A stretch of DNA of 16,564 bases from Lachnospiraceae bacterium UBA3732 (GTDB taxonomy: Bacteria > Bacillota > Clostridia > Lachnospirales > Lachnospiraceae). The notes under the pieces are model-generated. The model was given only the letters and a program-made list of their open reading frames with translations, searched no databases and was not told the DNA's origin. Each line of letters starts with the position of its first letter. Within the stretch, counting starts at the first letter, position 1. Below, in pieces: positions 6,612-13,515 of the stretch. The stretch spans positions 1 through 16,564 of the forward strand of contig DFHD01000090.1 of the NCBI GenBank assembly GCA_002372545.1, in the 5' to 3' direction. The position numbers and the translations under genes are program-made.

Positions 6612-7336
6612 AGGTTTTGGGAATCGACAGTTCGGGAATGACGGCCACGGCAGCGATCCTTACAGAGGATGAGCTGCTGGCGGAAATCTCGGTCAATCAT
6701 AAAAAAACACATTCGGAGACACTTCTTCCCATGGTCAGCGAGCTCATGCAGATGACGGAGCTTTCTCCGGCGGATATGGATGTGCTGGCGGTGGCCGCCG
6801 GGCCGGGGTCCTTCACAGGGCTCAGGATCGGCGCGGCGACGATCAAGGGGCTTGGTCTGGCGCTGGATAAGCCGGTGGCTGCGGTTCCGACGCTGATGGC
6901 GCTGGCGTGGAACGCGGCGGCTTCATCCGGAGTGGTATGTCCCATGATGGATGCCAGACGGAACGAGGTGTATGCCGCGGCGTACCGCATGCCCGGACCG
7001 GGGGCGGAGCATAGTGCTCTTCCGGAGGAACTGATCCCCGGGGAGGCGCTGCCTGCCGCAGAAATGGCGGAACGTCTGAATAACCTGGGTGAGCCCGTTC
7101 TTCTCCTGGGAGATGGCGCGGATGCGACAAAGGATATTCTCGTCAGCAGGCTGACGGTACCTTACCGCTTTGCTCCGGTGCATATGAACCGGCAGAGGGC
7201 GGCGTCGGTTGCAGCCCTGGGTGTGATCTTTGCGGAAAAGGAAATGCTCGTAAATGTGGATGATTTTGAGCCGGTATATTTCCGGAAATCCCAGGCTGAG
7301 AGGGTCCGCGACGAGAACGCTGCGCAAAGGCCGTAA
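6608..7336 (+). CDS. tsaB: tRNA threonylcarbamoyladenosine biosynthesis protein TsaB
   Basis: TsaB is the non-catalytic partner that binds TsaD and TsaE in the t6A37 complex. The 242-residue protein shows the family N terminus (GIDSS around residue 7), H35-SE, and the hallmark GPGSFTGLRIG at 65-75. Then comes the MMDARRNEVYAAAY segment. The length fits (about 220-240). The ATG at 6608 overlaps the upstream frame's TGA as ATGA. Possible ribosome binding sites are GGAG 13 nt upstream or a poor AGAAG 4 nt upstream, so translational coupling would help. The gene lies between tsaE and rimI, a common arrangement in bacteria. Confidence 0.95.
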   Translation: MKVLGIDSSGMTATAAILTEDELLAEISVNHKKTHSETLLPMVSELMQMTELSPADMDVLAVAAGPGSFTGLRIGAATIKGLGLALDKPVAAVPTLMALAWNAAASSGVVCPMMDARRNEVYAAAYRMPGPGAEHSALPEELIPGEALPAAEMAERLNNLGEPVLLLGDGADATKDILVSRLTVPYRFAPVHMNRQRAASVAALGVIFAEKEMLVNVDDFEPVYFRKSQAERVRDENAAQRP

Positions 7337-7401
7337 GAAAAGCGGGAGTAAGCCCGGGAGAGAATAGTTTGACAGAGGTAGGTTTGATAGAGGAACTCTC
7401 G

Positions 7402-7950
7402 ATGGAGAAAAGCCGGGCAGAGGAACGTCTGGTGGAGGAGGTTGCCCGCCTGGAGAAGCAGATCTTTTCCGATGCATGGAGTCCGTCGGCGCTGGCGGAT
7501 TCACTGCAGAAATCATGGAACCATCTGGTTATTGTGCGGATAAACGGCAGCTCGGAGCCGGCAATTTCGGCTTCTGAAGAGACGGCCGCTCCGGCCGCGG
7601 AGAAACCGGTAAGTTCATATGCGGGTGAACCGGGAAGTTCAGATGCGGATGAGCCGGGAAGGCTGGCCGGCTATGCCCTGTTCAGCATCGTGGCGGGAGA
7701 GGCGGAGCTTCTGCGGATCGCGGTGGATCCGGAATGCCGGCGAAAAGGCATCGGGCGCAGGCTGTTTTCGCGGATGCTGGAGAAGCTCAGGGCAGAGAAG
7801 GCGGAAAAGCTGTTTCTCGAAGTAAGGAGCAAAAACGAGGCGGCCATTGGACTCTACAGGAGCTTCGGCATGACCGGAGCGGGATGCCGGAAGAATTATT
7901 ACAGCAATCCGGCGGAGGATGCGCTGATCATGACGAGAGAGATCCGCTGA
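7402..7950 (+). CDS. rimI: Ribosomal protein S18-alanine N-acetyltransferase (GNAT), with internal insert
   Basis: RimI acetylates the N-terminal alanine of ribosomal protein S18. The GNAT acetyl-CoA loop is R113-R-K-G116-I-G118. LEVRSKNEAAIGLY and the RimI-type end NYYSNPAEDALIM are intact. The start is ambiguous. ATG 7402 (GAGG at 7390-7393) places the conserved EKQIFSDAWS segment at a normal distance. TTG 7369 (GGGAG 8 nt upstream) and TTG 7384 are in frame and would add 11 or 6 residues. Compared with ordinary RimI (about 150 residues) there is a low-complexity insert at residues 49-86, rich in Ser, Ala, Glu and Pro, between the strands before RLAGYALF. It contains a 24-base tandem duplication. 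The insert falls in a loop, so activity is probably kept. Confidence 0.9.
   Translation: MEKSRAEERLVEEVARLEKQIFSDAWSPSALADSLQKSWNHLVIVRINGSSEPAISASEETAAPAAEKPVSSYAGEPGSSDADEPGRLAGYALFSIVAGEAELLRIAVDPECRRKGIGRRLFSRMLEKLRAEKAEKLFLEVRSKNEAAIGLYRSFGMTGAGCRKNYYSNPAEDALIMTREIR
7612..7659 (+). repeat. 24-bp tandem duplication inside rimI
   Basis: Two adjacent 24-base units (7612-7635 and 7636-7659) match at 21 positions. They encode SSYAGEPG and SSDADEPG, so the frame is kept and the RimI insert is lengthened by eight residues. Confidence 0.85.
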
Positions 7951-7993
7951 TCAAGGTGGACGAATATACAGGGCGGGGGATAGACAGATCATT

Positions 7994-8902
7994 ATGATGG
8001 ATATTTGCCTTTTGGGAACCGGCGGCATGATGCCGCTCCCTTACCGGGCGCTGACCAGCCTGCTGGTGCGCTGCAAGGGAAAGGGTTTCCTTATTGACTG
8101 CGGCGAAGCAACGCAGATTTCCATCCGGCGGCGCGGATGGAGCTTTCATGACATAGATACGATACTGATCACCCATTTTCATGCGGATCATATCAGCGGG
8201 CTGCCCGGCCTTCTTCTGGCCATGGGCAACGCAGAGCGGCATGAAAAGGTGCTGATCGCCGGGCCGAGGGGTCTGCAGCATGTTGTACAGTCGCTTCTGG
8301 TGATCGCACCGCGCCTGCCCTTTCCGCTGGAGTTTCGTGAAATTGACGGGCAGGAGGATTGCTTTTCCATAGATGATATGGAGATCACGGCTTTCCGGCT
8401 GGAGCACAGCATGACCTGTTACGGATACAGCCTTCATCTTCCCAGAGCCGGTCAGTTCGACCCGGAGGCGGCGAAAAAGCTGGGACTTCCCGTGCAGCTC
8501 TGGCATGTTTTGCAAAAGGGTGAAAATGCAGAGTATGAGGGAAGGGTCTACACCTCCGACCAGGTTATGGGACCGCCCCGGAAGGGTCTGAAGGTGACCT
8601 ATGCCACAGATACCCGACCGGTCGAGCGGATCATAGAGCAGGCGAAGGGGGCAGATCTTTTCATCTGCGAAGGCATGTATGGTGAAAAGGACGGGCCGGA
8701 AAAGGCAAGAGAAAAGAAGCACATGACCATGCAGGATGCGGCGCAGCTGGCGAAAAAGGCAGGGGTGCCGGAGCTCTGGCTCACACATTTCTCACCATCC
8801 ATGGTAAATCCTCTGGAGTATGAGGAGGAAATCCGCGCGATCTTTCCCGCGGCCGTCATCCCGAAGGACCGGCGGACGAAGGAGCTGCGGTTCGAAGACT
8901 GA
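7994..8902 (+). CDS. rnz: Ribonuclease Z family metallo-beta-lactamase nuclease
   Basis: Ribonuclease Z is the tRNA 3' endonuclease that removes 3' trailers. The 302-residue protein has the full zinc set: H61-F-H63-A-D65-H66, H138, D206 and H265. CGEATQ, HSMTCYGYSL and YATDTRP are typical of the COG1234 ElaC group. The flexible arm region is present (about residues 150-185), but the Gly-Pro exosite motif of Bacillus RNase Z is not seen. The equivalent text reads LGLPVQLWHVLQKGE. The start is ATG 7994, with ATG 7997 as an alternative; a G-rich stretch near 7975-7980 is the only nearby ribosome binding site. The gene sits between rimI and tsaD, inside a tRNA-modification run, which supports a tRNA role. 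Confidence 0.9.
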   Translation: MMDICLLGTGGMMPLPYRALTSLLVRCKGKGFLIDCGEATQISIRRRGWSFHDIDTILITHFHADHISGLPGLLLAMGNAERHEKVLIAGPRGLQHVVQSLLVIAPRLPFPLEFREIDGQEDCFSIDDMEITAFRLEHSMTCYGYSLHLPRAGQFDPEAAKKLGLPVQLWHVLQKGENAEYEGRVYTSDQVMGPPRKGLKVTYATDTRPVERIIEQAKGADLFICEGMYGEKDGPEKAREKKHMTMQDAAQLAKKAGVPELWLTHFSPSMVNPLEYEEEIRAIFPAAVIPKDRRTKELRFED

Positions 8903-9029
8903 GCCCGCAATTAACCGTGTGGAGCAGAGCCGCAGAACAGAGATGCTTCAGAAAACATTCGGGACGTTCGTGCATGTAATACGGCAAAATACAAAAATAG
9001 CAACAGTCGGGAAACAGGATAATACAGCA

Positions 9030-10088
9030 ATGGAAAAGATAAGTAACGCAAAAGAGCCGGGTGAGGTGGTCATCCTTGGGGTGGAGTCCTCCTGCGATGA
9101 GACAGCTGCTGCGGTGGTGGTGAACGGGAGGCAGGTGCTTTCCAATGTGATCCACTCGCAGATCCCCGTCCACACCCTTTATGGCGGCGTGGTACCGGAG
9201 ATTGCCTCCCGGGAGCATATTAAGCGGGTCAACCAGGTGATCCGGAAGGCGCTGTCCGATGCAGGAAAAACGCTGCAGGATATTTCGGCAGTTGCGGTAA
9301 CCGCCGGGCCGGGACTGGTGGGTCCTCTTCTGGTGGGAGTCAGTGCCGCAAAGGCCATGGCTTTCGCAGCGGGGCTTCCGCTGGTGGGCGTGAACCATAT
9401 CGAAGGACATATTGCAGCGAATTTCATCGAGCATCCGGATCTGGAGCCGCCCTTTATCGCACTGGTGGCTTCGGGCGGACATTCCCATATCGTGCTGATG
9501 GAGGATTATGGAACATACCGGATCCTTGGTCAGACCAGGGATGATGCGGCGGGAGAGGCCTACGATAAGGTGGCCCGCGCGCTGGGGCTTCCCTATCCTG
9601 GCGGCCCGAAGGTGGATCAGCTGGCCAGAGAAGGAAATCCGGAGGCTATCAGCTTCCCCAGGGCGAAGATCGAGGACGCGCCTTATGATTTTTCCTTCAG
9701 CGGTCTGAAGTCGGCTGTTCTGAACTATCTGAACGGTTGCGAAATGAAGAATATACCGGTAAATAAGGCGGATGTGGCAGCATCCTTCCAGAAGGCCGTT
9801 GTGGATGTGCTGACGGAGCATACCTACCGGGCGGCTGAGGCTTATCATGTGCGGACGGTTTGTCTGGCCGGCGGTGTAGCGGCGAACTCCGCGTTGCGGC
9901 AGGCGATGGAGAGCGCGGCGGAGAAGCGCGGGATCGTCTATTCCCAGCCATCTCTCATCTATTGCACGGATAATGGTGCCATGATCGCCTCTGCAGGATA
10001 TTTTGCCTATCAAAACGGAGAGAGGTCGGGACTTACCCTTAATGCGGTACCCAACCTGAAGATTGGAGAAAAAGGCAGGTTAGGATGA
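9030..10088 (+). CDS. tsaD: tRNA N6-adenosine threonylcarbamoyltransferase TsaD
   Basis: TsaD transfers the threonylcarbamoyl group from its AMP adduct onto A37 of ANN-decoding tRNAs, working with TsaB and TsaE. The metal-binding H123-x-x-x-H127 (NHIEGH) and D314 (CTDNGAMIASAG) are present. So are the N-terminal ILGVESSCDETAAA, ASGGHSHIVLM and DDAAGEAYDKVARALGLPYPGG. ATG 9030 gives 352 residues and a short leader before the family N terminus, with AGGA 10 nt upstream. The frame is open further upstream (ATG 8943, and even into the end of the RNase Z gene), but those starts would add a non-conserved extension. The TGA overlaps the ispD ATG. The 127-bp spacer before the gene is locally A-rich. 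Confidence 0.95.
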   Translation: MEKISNAKEPGEVVILGVESSCDETAAAVVVNGRQVLSNVIHSQIPVHTLYGGVVPEIASREHIKRVNQVIRKALSDAGKTLQDISAVAVTAGPGLVGPLLVGVSAAKAMAFAAGLPLVGVNHIEGHIAANFIEHPDLEPPFIALVASGGHSHIVLMEDYGTYRILGQTRDDAAGEAYDKVARALGLPYPGGPKVDQLAREGNPEAISFPRAKIEDAPYDFSFSGLKSAVLNYLNGCEMKNIPVNKADVAASFQKAVVDVLTEHTYRAAEAYHVRTVCLAGGVAANSALRQAMESAAEKRGIVYSQPSLIYCTDNGAMIASAGYFAYQNGERSGLTLNAVPNLKIGEKGRLG

Positions 10089-10789
10089 GATCAGCAGTGA
10101 TCCTTGCCGGCGGAAGCGGCCGGCGGATGGGGAGCGATACCCCCAAGCAGTTTCTTTTACTGGCAAAAAAGCCTCTGATATGGTATGCTGTGAGGGCATT
10201 CTCGGACAGTCTCGTGGACGAGATCGTTCTGGTGACCCGTGAGGAGGACAGGGAATTCTGCCGTAAGGAAATCTGCGAAAAGTACGGATTCGGCAAGGTA
10301 AAAGCCGTTGTTCCGGGCGGGAGCGAAAGGTTTTACTCCGTGGAAAACGGACTTAAGGCGGTAAATCCTGCCTGCGAAACCGTGGTGATCCATGATGGAG
10401 CAAGGCCCCTTGTTACGCCGGATATGATCAGCCGCGTCATTGCCGATGCGGAGCGGTATGGAGCGGCAACCGCGGCCATGCCGGTGAAGGATACCATCAA
10501 GATCGTGGATCATGAGGGCTTCGGCCGGGAGACGCCGGACAGAAGGACGCTTTATCAGATCCAGACGCCGCAGGCCTTTTCTCTGCCGGTCCTTATGCAG
10601 GCTTTTCGGAAGCGGCAGGAAACGGGAGAGACAGATATCACCGATGACACCATGATGGTGGAGCGGTATATGGGAGTATCCGCGAAGATGACAGAGGGAA
10701 GCTACCGGAACATCAAAGTAACGACGCCGGAGGATCTTCTCGCGGCGGAGCTGTTCCTAAGTATGAAGCCGCAGAGCGATGAAGTGTAA
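10085..10789 (+). CDS. ispD: 2-C-methyl-D-erythritol 4-phosphate cytidylyltransferase
   Basis: IspD makes CDP-methylerythritol from MEP and CTP in the non-mevalonate isoprenoid pathway. The 234-residue protein has the nucleotide-binding LAGGSGRRMG with R14 and K21 (TPKQF), which match the catalytic Arg/Lys of E. coli IspD. HDGARPLV, VKDTIK, QTPQAF, ITDD and SYRNIKVTTPEDL follow. The length is normal. The start overlaps the tsaD stop as ATGA with only a poor AGG upstream, so it is probably translationally coupled. No ispF follows, so the MEP pathway is split in this genome. Confidence 0.96.
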   Translation: MRSAVILAGGSGRRMGSDTPKQFLLLAKKPLIWYAVRAFSDSLVDEIVLVTREEDREFCRKEICEKYGFGKVKAVVPGGSERFYSVENGLKAVNPACETVVIHDGARPLVTPDMISRVIADAERYGAATAAMPVKDTIKIVDHEGFGRETPDRRTLYQIQTPQAFSLPVLMQAFRKRQETGETDITDDTMMVERYMGVSAKMTEGSYRNIKVTTPEDLLAAELFLSMKPQSDEV

Positions 10790-10810
10790 GCAGATACAGT
10801 ATTTCAAAAA

Positions 10811-10847
10811 AGGAAGGAATCGCATGATTCCCAAAGGGAGCGTATGA
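10811..10847 (+). other. Seven-codon mini-ORF with strong RBS overlapping the lipoprotein start
   Basis: AGGAAGG (10811-10817) lies 6 nt before ATG 10824, which opens a seven-codon frame (MIPKGSV). Its TGA (10845-10847) overlaps the next gene's ATG at 10844 as ATGA. The lipoprotein gene's own site, GGGAG, is only 3 nt from its ATG, which is tight. The mini-ORF may therefore deliver ribosomes by coupling. This is inferred from layout only. Confidence 0.45.
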
Positions 10848-12814
10848 AGAAAAATAGTCTGACCAACTGGATGAAAAAGAGAGTAAGGAAAACAGCGGGC
10901 ATGATGTCCATGCTGATGCTCCTTTCCCTTGCCGGCTGCGGCAAGACCGGCGAGCAGAAGCATCAGTCCGGTATGCCCACCATTCCCGGGATGACCACTG
11001 AGCAGGCATCCGCCGTAACCACGGAAACAACAGAAACCACGGAAACTACGGAAGCGACTACAGAGAGTGTGACGCCTCCGGAGGGTGAGCGGCAGTATGC
11101 GGATAAGGATAATGAGGAATTTGAGGAATACCTGAATAAGCTCTTCCGTGAGGGCATCGAGGAGGATACGCTGAGCTACAACTATTCGGTTGTGGATGGA
11201 AGCAAGTACGGCGCAAAGAAGCCGGAGGTGGCTACGCTTGGCGATTCCGACCTGAGCGAGGCGTACTTCGATAAAAAAAGAAAAGAGGCAGAAGAGGAAT
11301 ATCAGGAGCTCCTGAAGTTCGAAAATGCTTCTCTTACCTGGGATGAGGCCTTTATCTATGAGTGGCTAAAGGACGATTATGAGCTTACCATCGCAGGCAA
11401 TGATAAGAAATTTGACATGCTTTACGAGCCCTTCTCTCCCATGCGGGGAATGCAGTCGGCCGTTCCCACCAATTTTACCGATTACCGGTTCGACGACAAG
11501 GCCGATGTTGAAGACTATATCGTTATGCTGAGGCAGATTAAGCCGGTCTTCGAAAAAGGCGTTGAGTTTGAGGAAAGAAAGTCCGAAGCAGGCTATTTCA
11601 TGAACGACGCCAACGCGGATGACATCATCGAGCAGTGCGACAGCTTTATTGGAACAGATCCGAAGCAGAACTTCATGATCGAGGTCTTCAACGAGCGGGT
11701 GGAAGAGCTGAGCTTCCTCAGTGCCGAGGAAAAAGAGGAATTTAAAAAGCAGGACGAGGATGCCATTGTGAATTATGTGATCCCGGCCTTCCAGGCACTG
11801 AAGGACTGCATGACGAAGTTAAAGGGAACCGCAAAGACCAGCGGCGCCCTCTGCGAATATGAAGGGGGAAAGGAATACTATGCGCTTCTGGTGAAGAAGT
11901 TTGCCGGAACGGATAAGACCCCCGATGAGGTGGCTGAATACCTGGATCAGAAGATACAGGACAGCATGAACGAGATGATGCTCATTGCCCAGACGGATGC
12001 GGAGGGCTATCAGTTCTTTGCGCAGAACTATGGGAATCTCTTCAAGGATACGGACGGTATGGATGTGGCGGAAGAGATCAAGCTGATCATGGAAACCTCC
12101 ATGGAGGAATATCCGGATATCGGCGAGGTAAAGTTTACGGCTCATCATATGTCCGAGGCGGAAAGAGTGATCATGTCGCATACCATGGCCTATTACATGT
12201 CGCCGGCCATCGACGATCCGGAAGGCAACCTGATCTATGTGAATGATGACTTTACGGACGGTATGTGGAGCACCCTTGCCCATGAGGGCTGCCCGGGACA
12301 TATGTACCAGAATGCCTACCTGATGCATGAGGGGGCAAGGCCGATCACGCTCATGTCGCATGAGCTGGGCTATAAGGAGGGATGGGCGGTTTATTCCAGC
12401 CAGACCACGCTGAAGTCCTGCTTTGCCAAGTATTTTGGTCCGGAGCATGCGGAGACCATGGCCCGTCTGGCCGAAATCGACGAGCTCCTCGGCTATGCGG
12501 TCCAGGGCAGAGTTGACGTAGGAATCAACTATGAGGGCTGGTCCGTGGAGGACGTAAGCGATTATCTTACCAGTTTCGGTATGAACGCCTCCGGAGCGGA
12601 GTCTCTGTTCAGCGTAAGCACGGGAGACCCGGGAGCCTACCTCAGCTACAGCGAAAGCTATTACGAAATGAAAGACCTCCGCGCCTATGCAGAGGAGCAG
12701 CTGGGCGACAAGTTCGACCCGGTGAAGTACCATGCGGCAATTCTTTCCATGGGTCCCTGCAAGTTTTATCAGTTAAAGAAGGTTGTGGATAAGTACATTA
12801 CGGAAAATAAATGA
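10844..12814 (+). CDS. DUF885 family lipoprotein, probable zinc peptidase
   Basis: The 656-residue protein starts with a basic stretch and a hydrophobic segment ending in the lipobox L29-A-G-C32. It is therefore expected to be a lipid-anchored exported protein. Residues about 55-75 form a Thr/Glu linker with a 9-base DNA repeat. The body resembles the DUF885 family, with H480-E-G-C-P-G-H486 and, downstream, E512 in YKEGWAVYS. Such HExxPGH plus EGWA patterns fit a zinc metallopeptidase site. The substrate is unknown. The start overlaps a mini-ORF and the stop overlaps the next gene's ATG (ATGA). Co-location with an LTA-synthase-like enzyme suggests a cell-surface role. The family is likely, the activity is inferred, and no symbol is assigned. 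Confidence 0.85.
   Translation: MKKNSLTNWMKKRVRKTAGMMSMLMLLSLAGCGKTGEQKHQSGMPTIPGMTTEQASAVTTETTETTETTEATTESVTPPEGERQYADKDNEEFEEYLNKLFREGIEEDTLSYNYSVVDGSKYGAKKPEVATLGDSDLSEAYFDKKRKEAEEEYQELLKFENASLTWDEAFIYEWLKDDYELTIAGNDKKFDMLYEPFSPMRGMQSAVPTNFTDYRFDDKADVEDYIVMLRQIKPVFEKGVEFEERKSEAGYFMNDANADDIIEQCDSFIGTDPKQNFMIEVFNERVEELSFLSAEEKEEFKKQDEDAIVNYVIPAFQALKDCMTKLKGTAKTSGALCEYEGGKEYYALLVKKFAGTDKTPDEVAEYLDQKIQDSMNEMMLIAQTDAEGYQFFAQNYGNLFKDTDGMDVAEEIKLIMETSMEEYPDIGEVKFTAHHMSEAERVIMSHTMAYYMSPAIDDPEGNLIYVNDDFTDGMWSTLAHEGCPGHMYQNAYLMHEGARPITLMSHELGYKEGWAVYSSQTTLKSCFAKYFGPEHAETMARLAEIDELLGYAVQGRVDVGINYEGWSVEDVSDYLTSFGMNASGAESLFSVSTGDPGAYLSYSESYYEMKDLRAYAEEQLGDKFDPVKYHAAILSMGPCKFYQLKKVVDKYITENK
11018..11053 (+). 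repeat. 9-bp microrepeat coding the Thr/Glu linker
   Basis: Four 9-base units of the form AC-ACN-GAA encode Thr-Thr-Glu repeats just after the lipobox. They act as a flexible, probably exposed spacer between lipid anchor and enzyme domain. Copy number could vary between strains. Confidence 0.8.
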
Positions 12815-13491
12815 TGGAAGCAAAAGAAAAAGACAACAACAGAACGATACTGCTGGGCGTTTACGCAGCGGCGCTGGTCTGCTTCGGCCTTACAAGGCTT
12901 GTCGGTATGCCCATTGCCCGGATGTTTGACTGGGCGGGCTACGGCCAGATGCGGGGGTTTTTCTGTTATATTTTTACCGGCATTCTCTGGATAATCGAGA
13001 TGGGGATTCTCCGCGCGCTGATCAGACTGAAGTTGAAGGAAAGGATCTTCAGCATTCGGGAAGGAGAAAAGGAGCTTCTTCCCGGCAATCGTATCGTTTA
13101 TATTACGGCCATTTGCGTCCTGGTGATCCTGGTGATCAGTATCCAGACCGGATTCCGGGTAAAGTTTGTTTATGATATCGGAGAAAAGGTAACGGGCTAT
13201 GAACTTTACGAAAGGATCGCGGTTCTCCTCTTCAACGGGCTTAAGATGGTCTGGCTGACCTTCCTGATCCGGGTGGTGGAAGCGCTGTTCCCGGGAAAAA
13301 CGGGTTTCTCCGCGTATGCGCTGCTGCTTCTGGCCGCCGCGCCGTTGGGGGCGCTGGATGTTTTCGTGTTCCGGATCGCCTTCCCGCTGACCTATGCGGC
13401 GCTGTATCTGATCCTGCCGCTGATCTATCTTCTTGTAAACAGAAATCATGTGAAAGCATTTCTGCTTTTCCTCATGCTATATACGCTTTGA
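12811..13491 (+). CDS. Uncharacterised integral membrane protein (about six helices)
   Basis: I do not recognise a family. The 226-residue product is very hydrophobic, with likely membrane segments at about 11-32, 48-68, 90-110, 134-155, 162-184 and 186-209. Charged loops lie between them (for example KLKERIFSIREGEKE). There is no signal peptide cleavage site and no obvious catalytic motif. The ATG at 12811 overlaps the lipoprotein stop, ATG 12814 being an alternative. The next gene starts 24 bp after its stop, so it is almost certainly in the same transcript as the DUF885 lipoprotein and the LTA-synthase-like enzyme. It may be a helper, flippase or regulatory subunit for either neighbour, but that is a guess. 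Confidence 0.75.
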   Translation: MMEAKEKDNNRTILLGVYAAALVCFGLTRLVGMPIARMFDWAGYGQMRGFFCYIFTGILWIIEMGILRALIRLKLKERIFSIREGEKELLPGNRIVYITAICVLVILVISIQTGFRVKFVYDIGEKVTGYELYERIAVLLFNGLKMVWLTFLIRVVEALFPGKTGFSAYALLLLAAAPLGALDVFVFRIAFPLTYAALYLILPLIYLLVNRNHVKAFLLFLMLYTL

Positions 13492-13515
13492 GCTGACAGA
13501 TAAGGAGCTGTAAAA

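Noticed and set aside
8820..9029. tsaD start inside the RNase Z gene
   Set aside because: The first 70 codons of that frame are not conserved TsaD sequence, and part overlaps the conserved end of the RNase Z gene.
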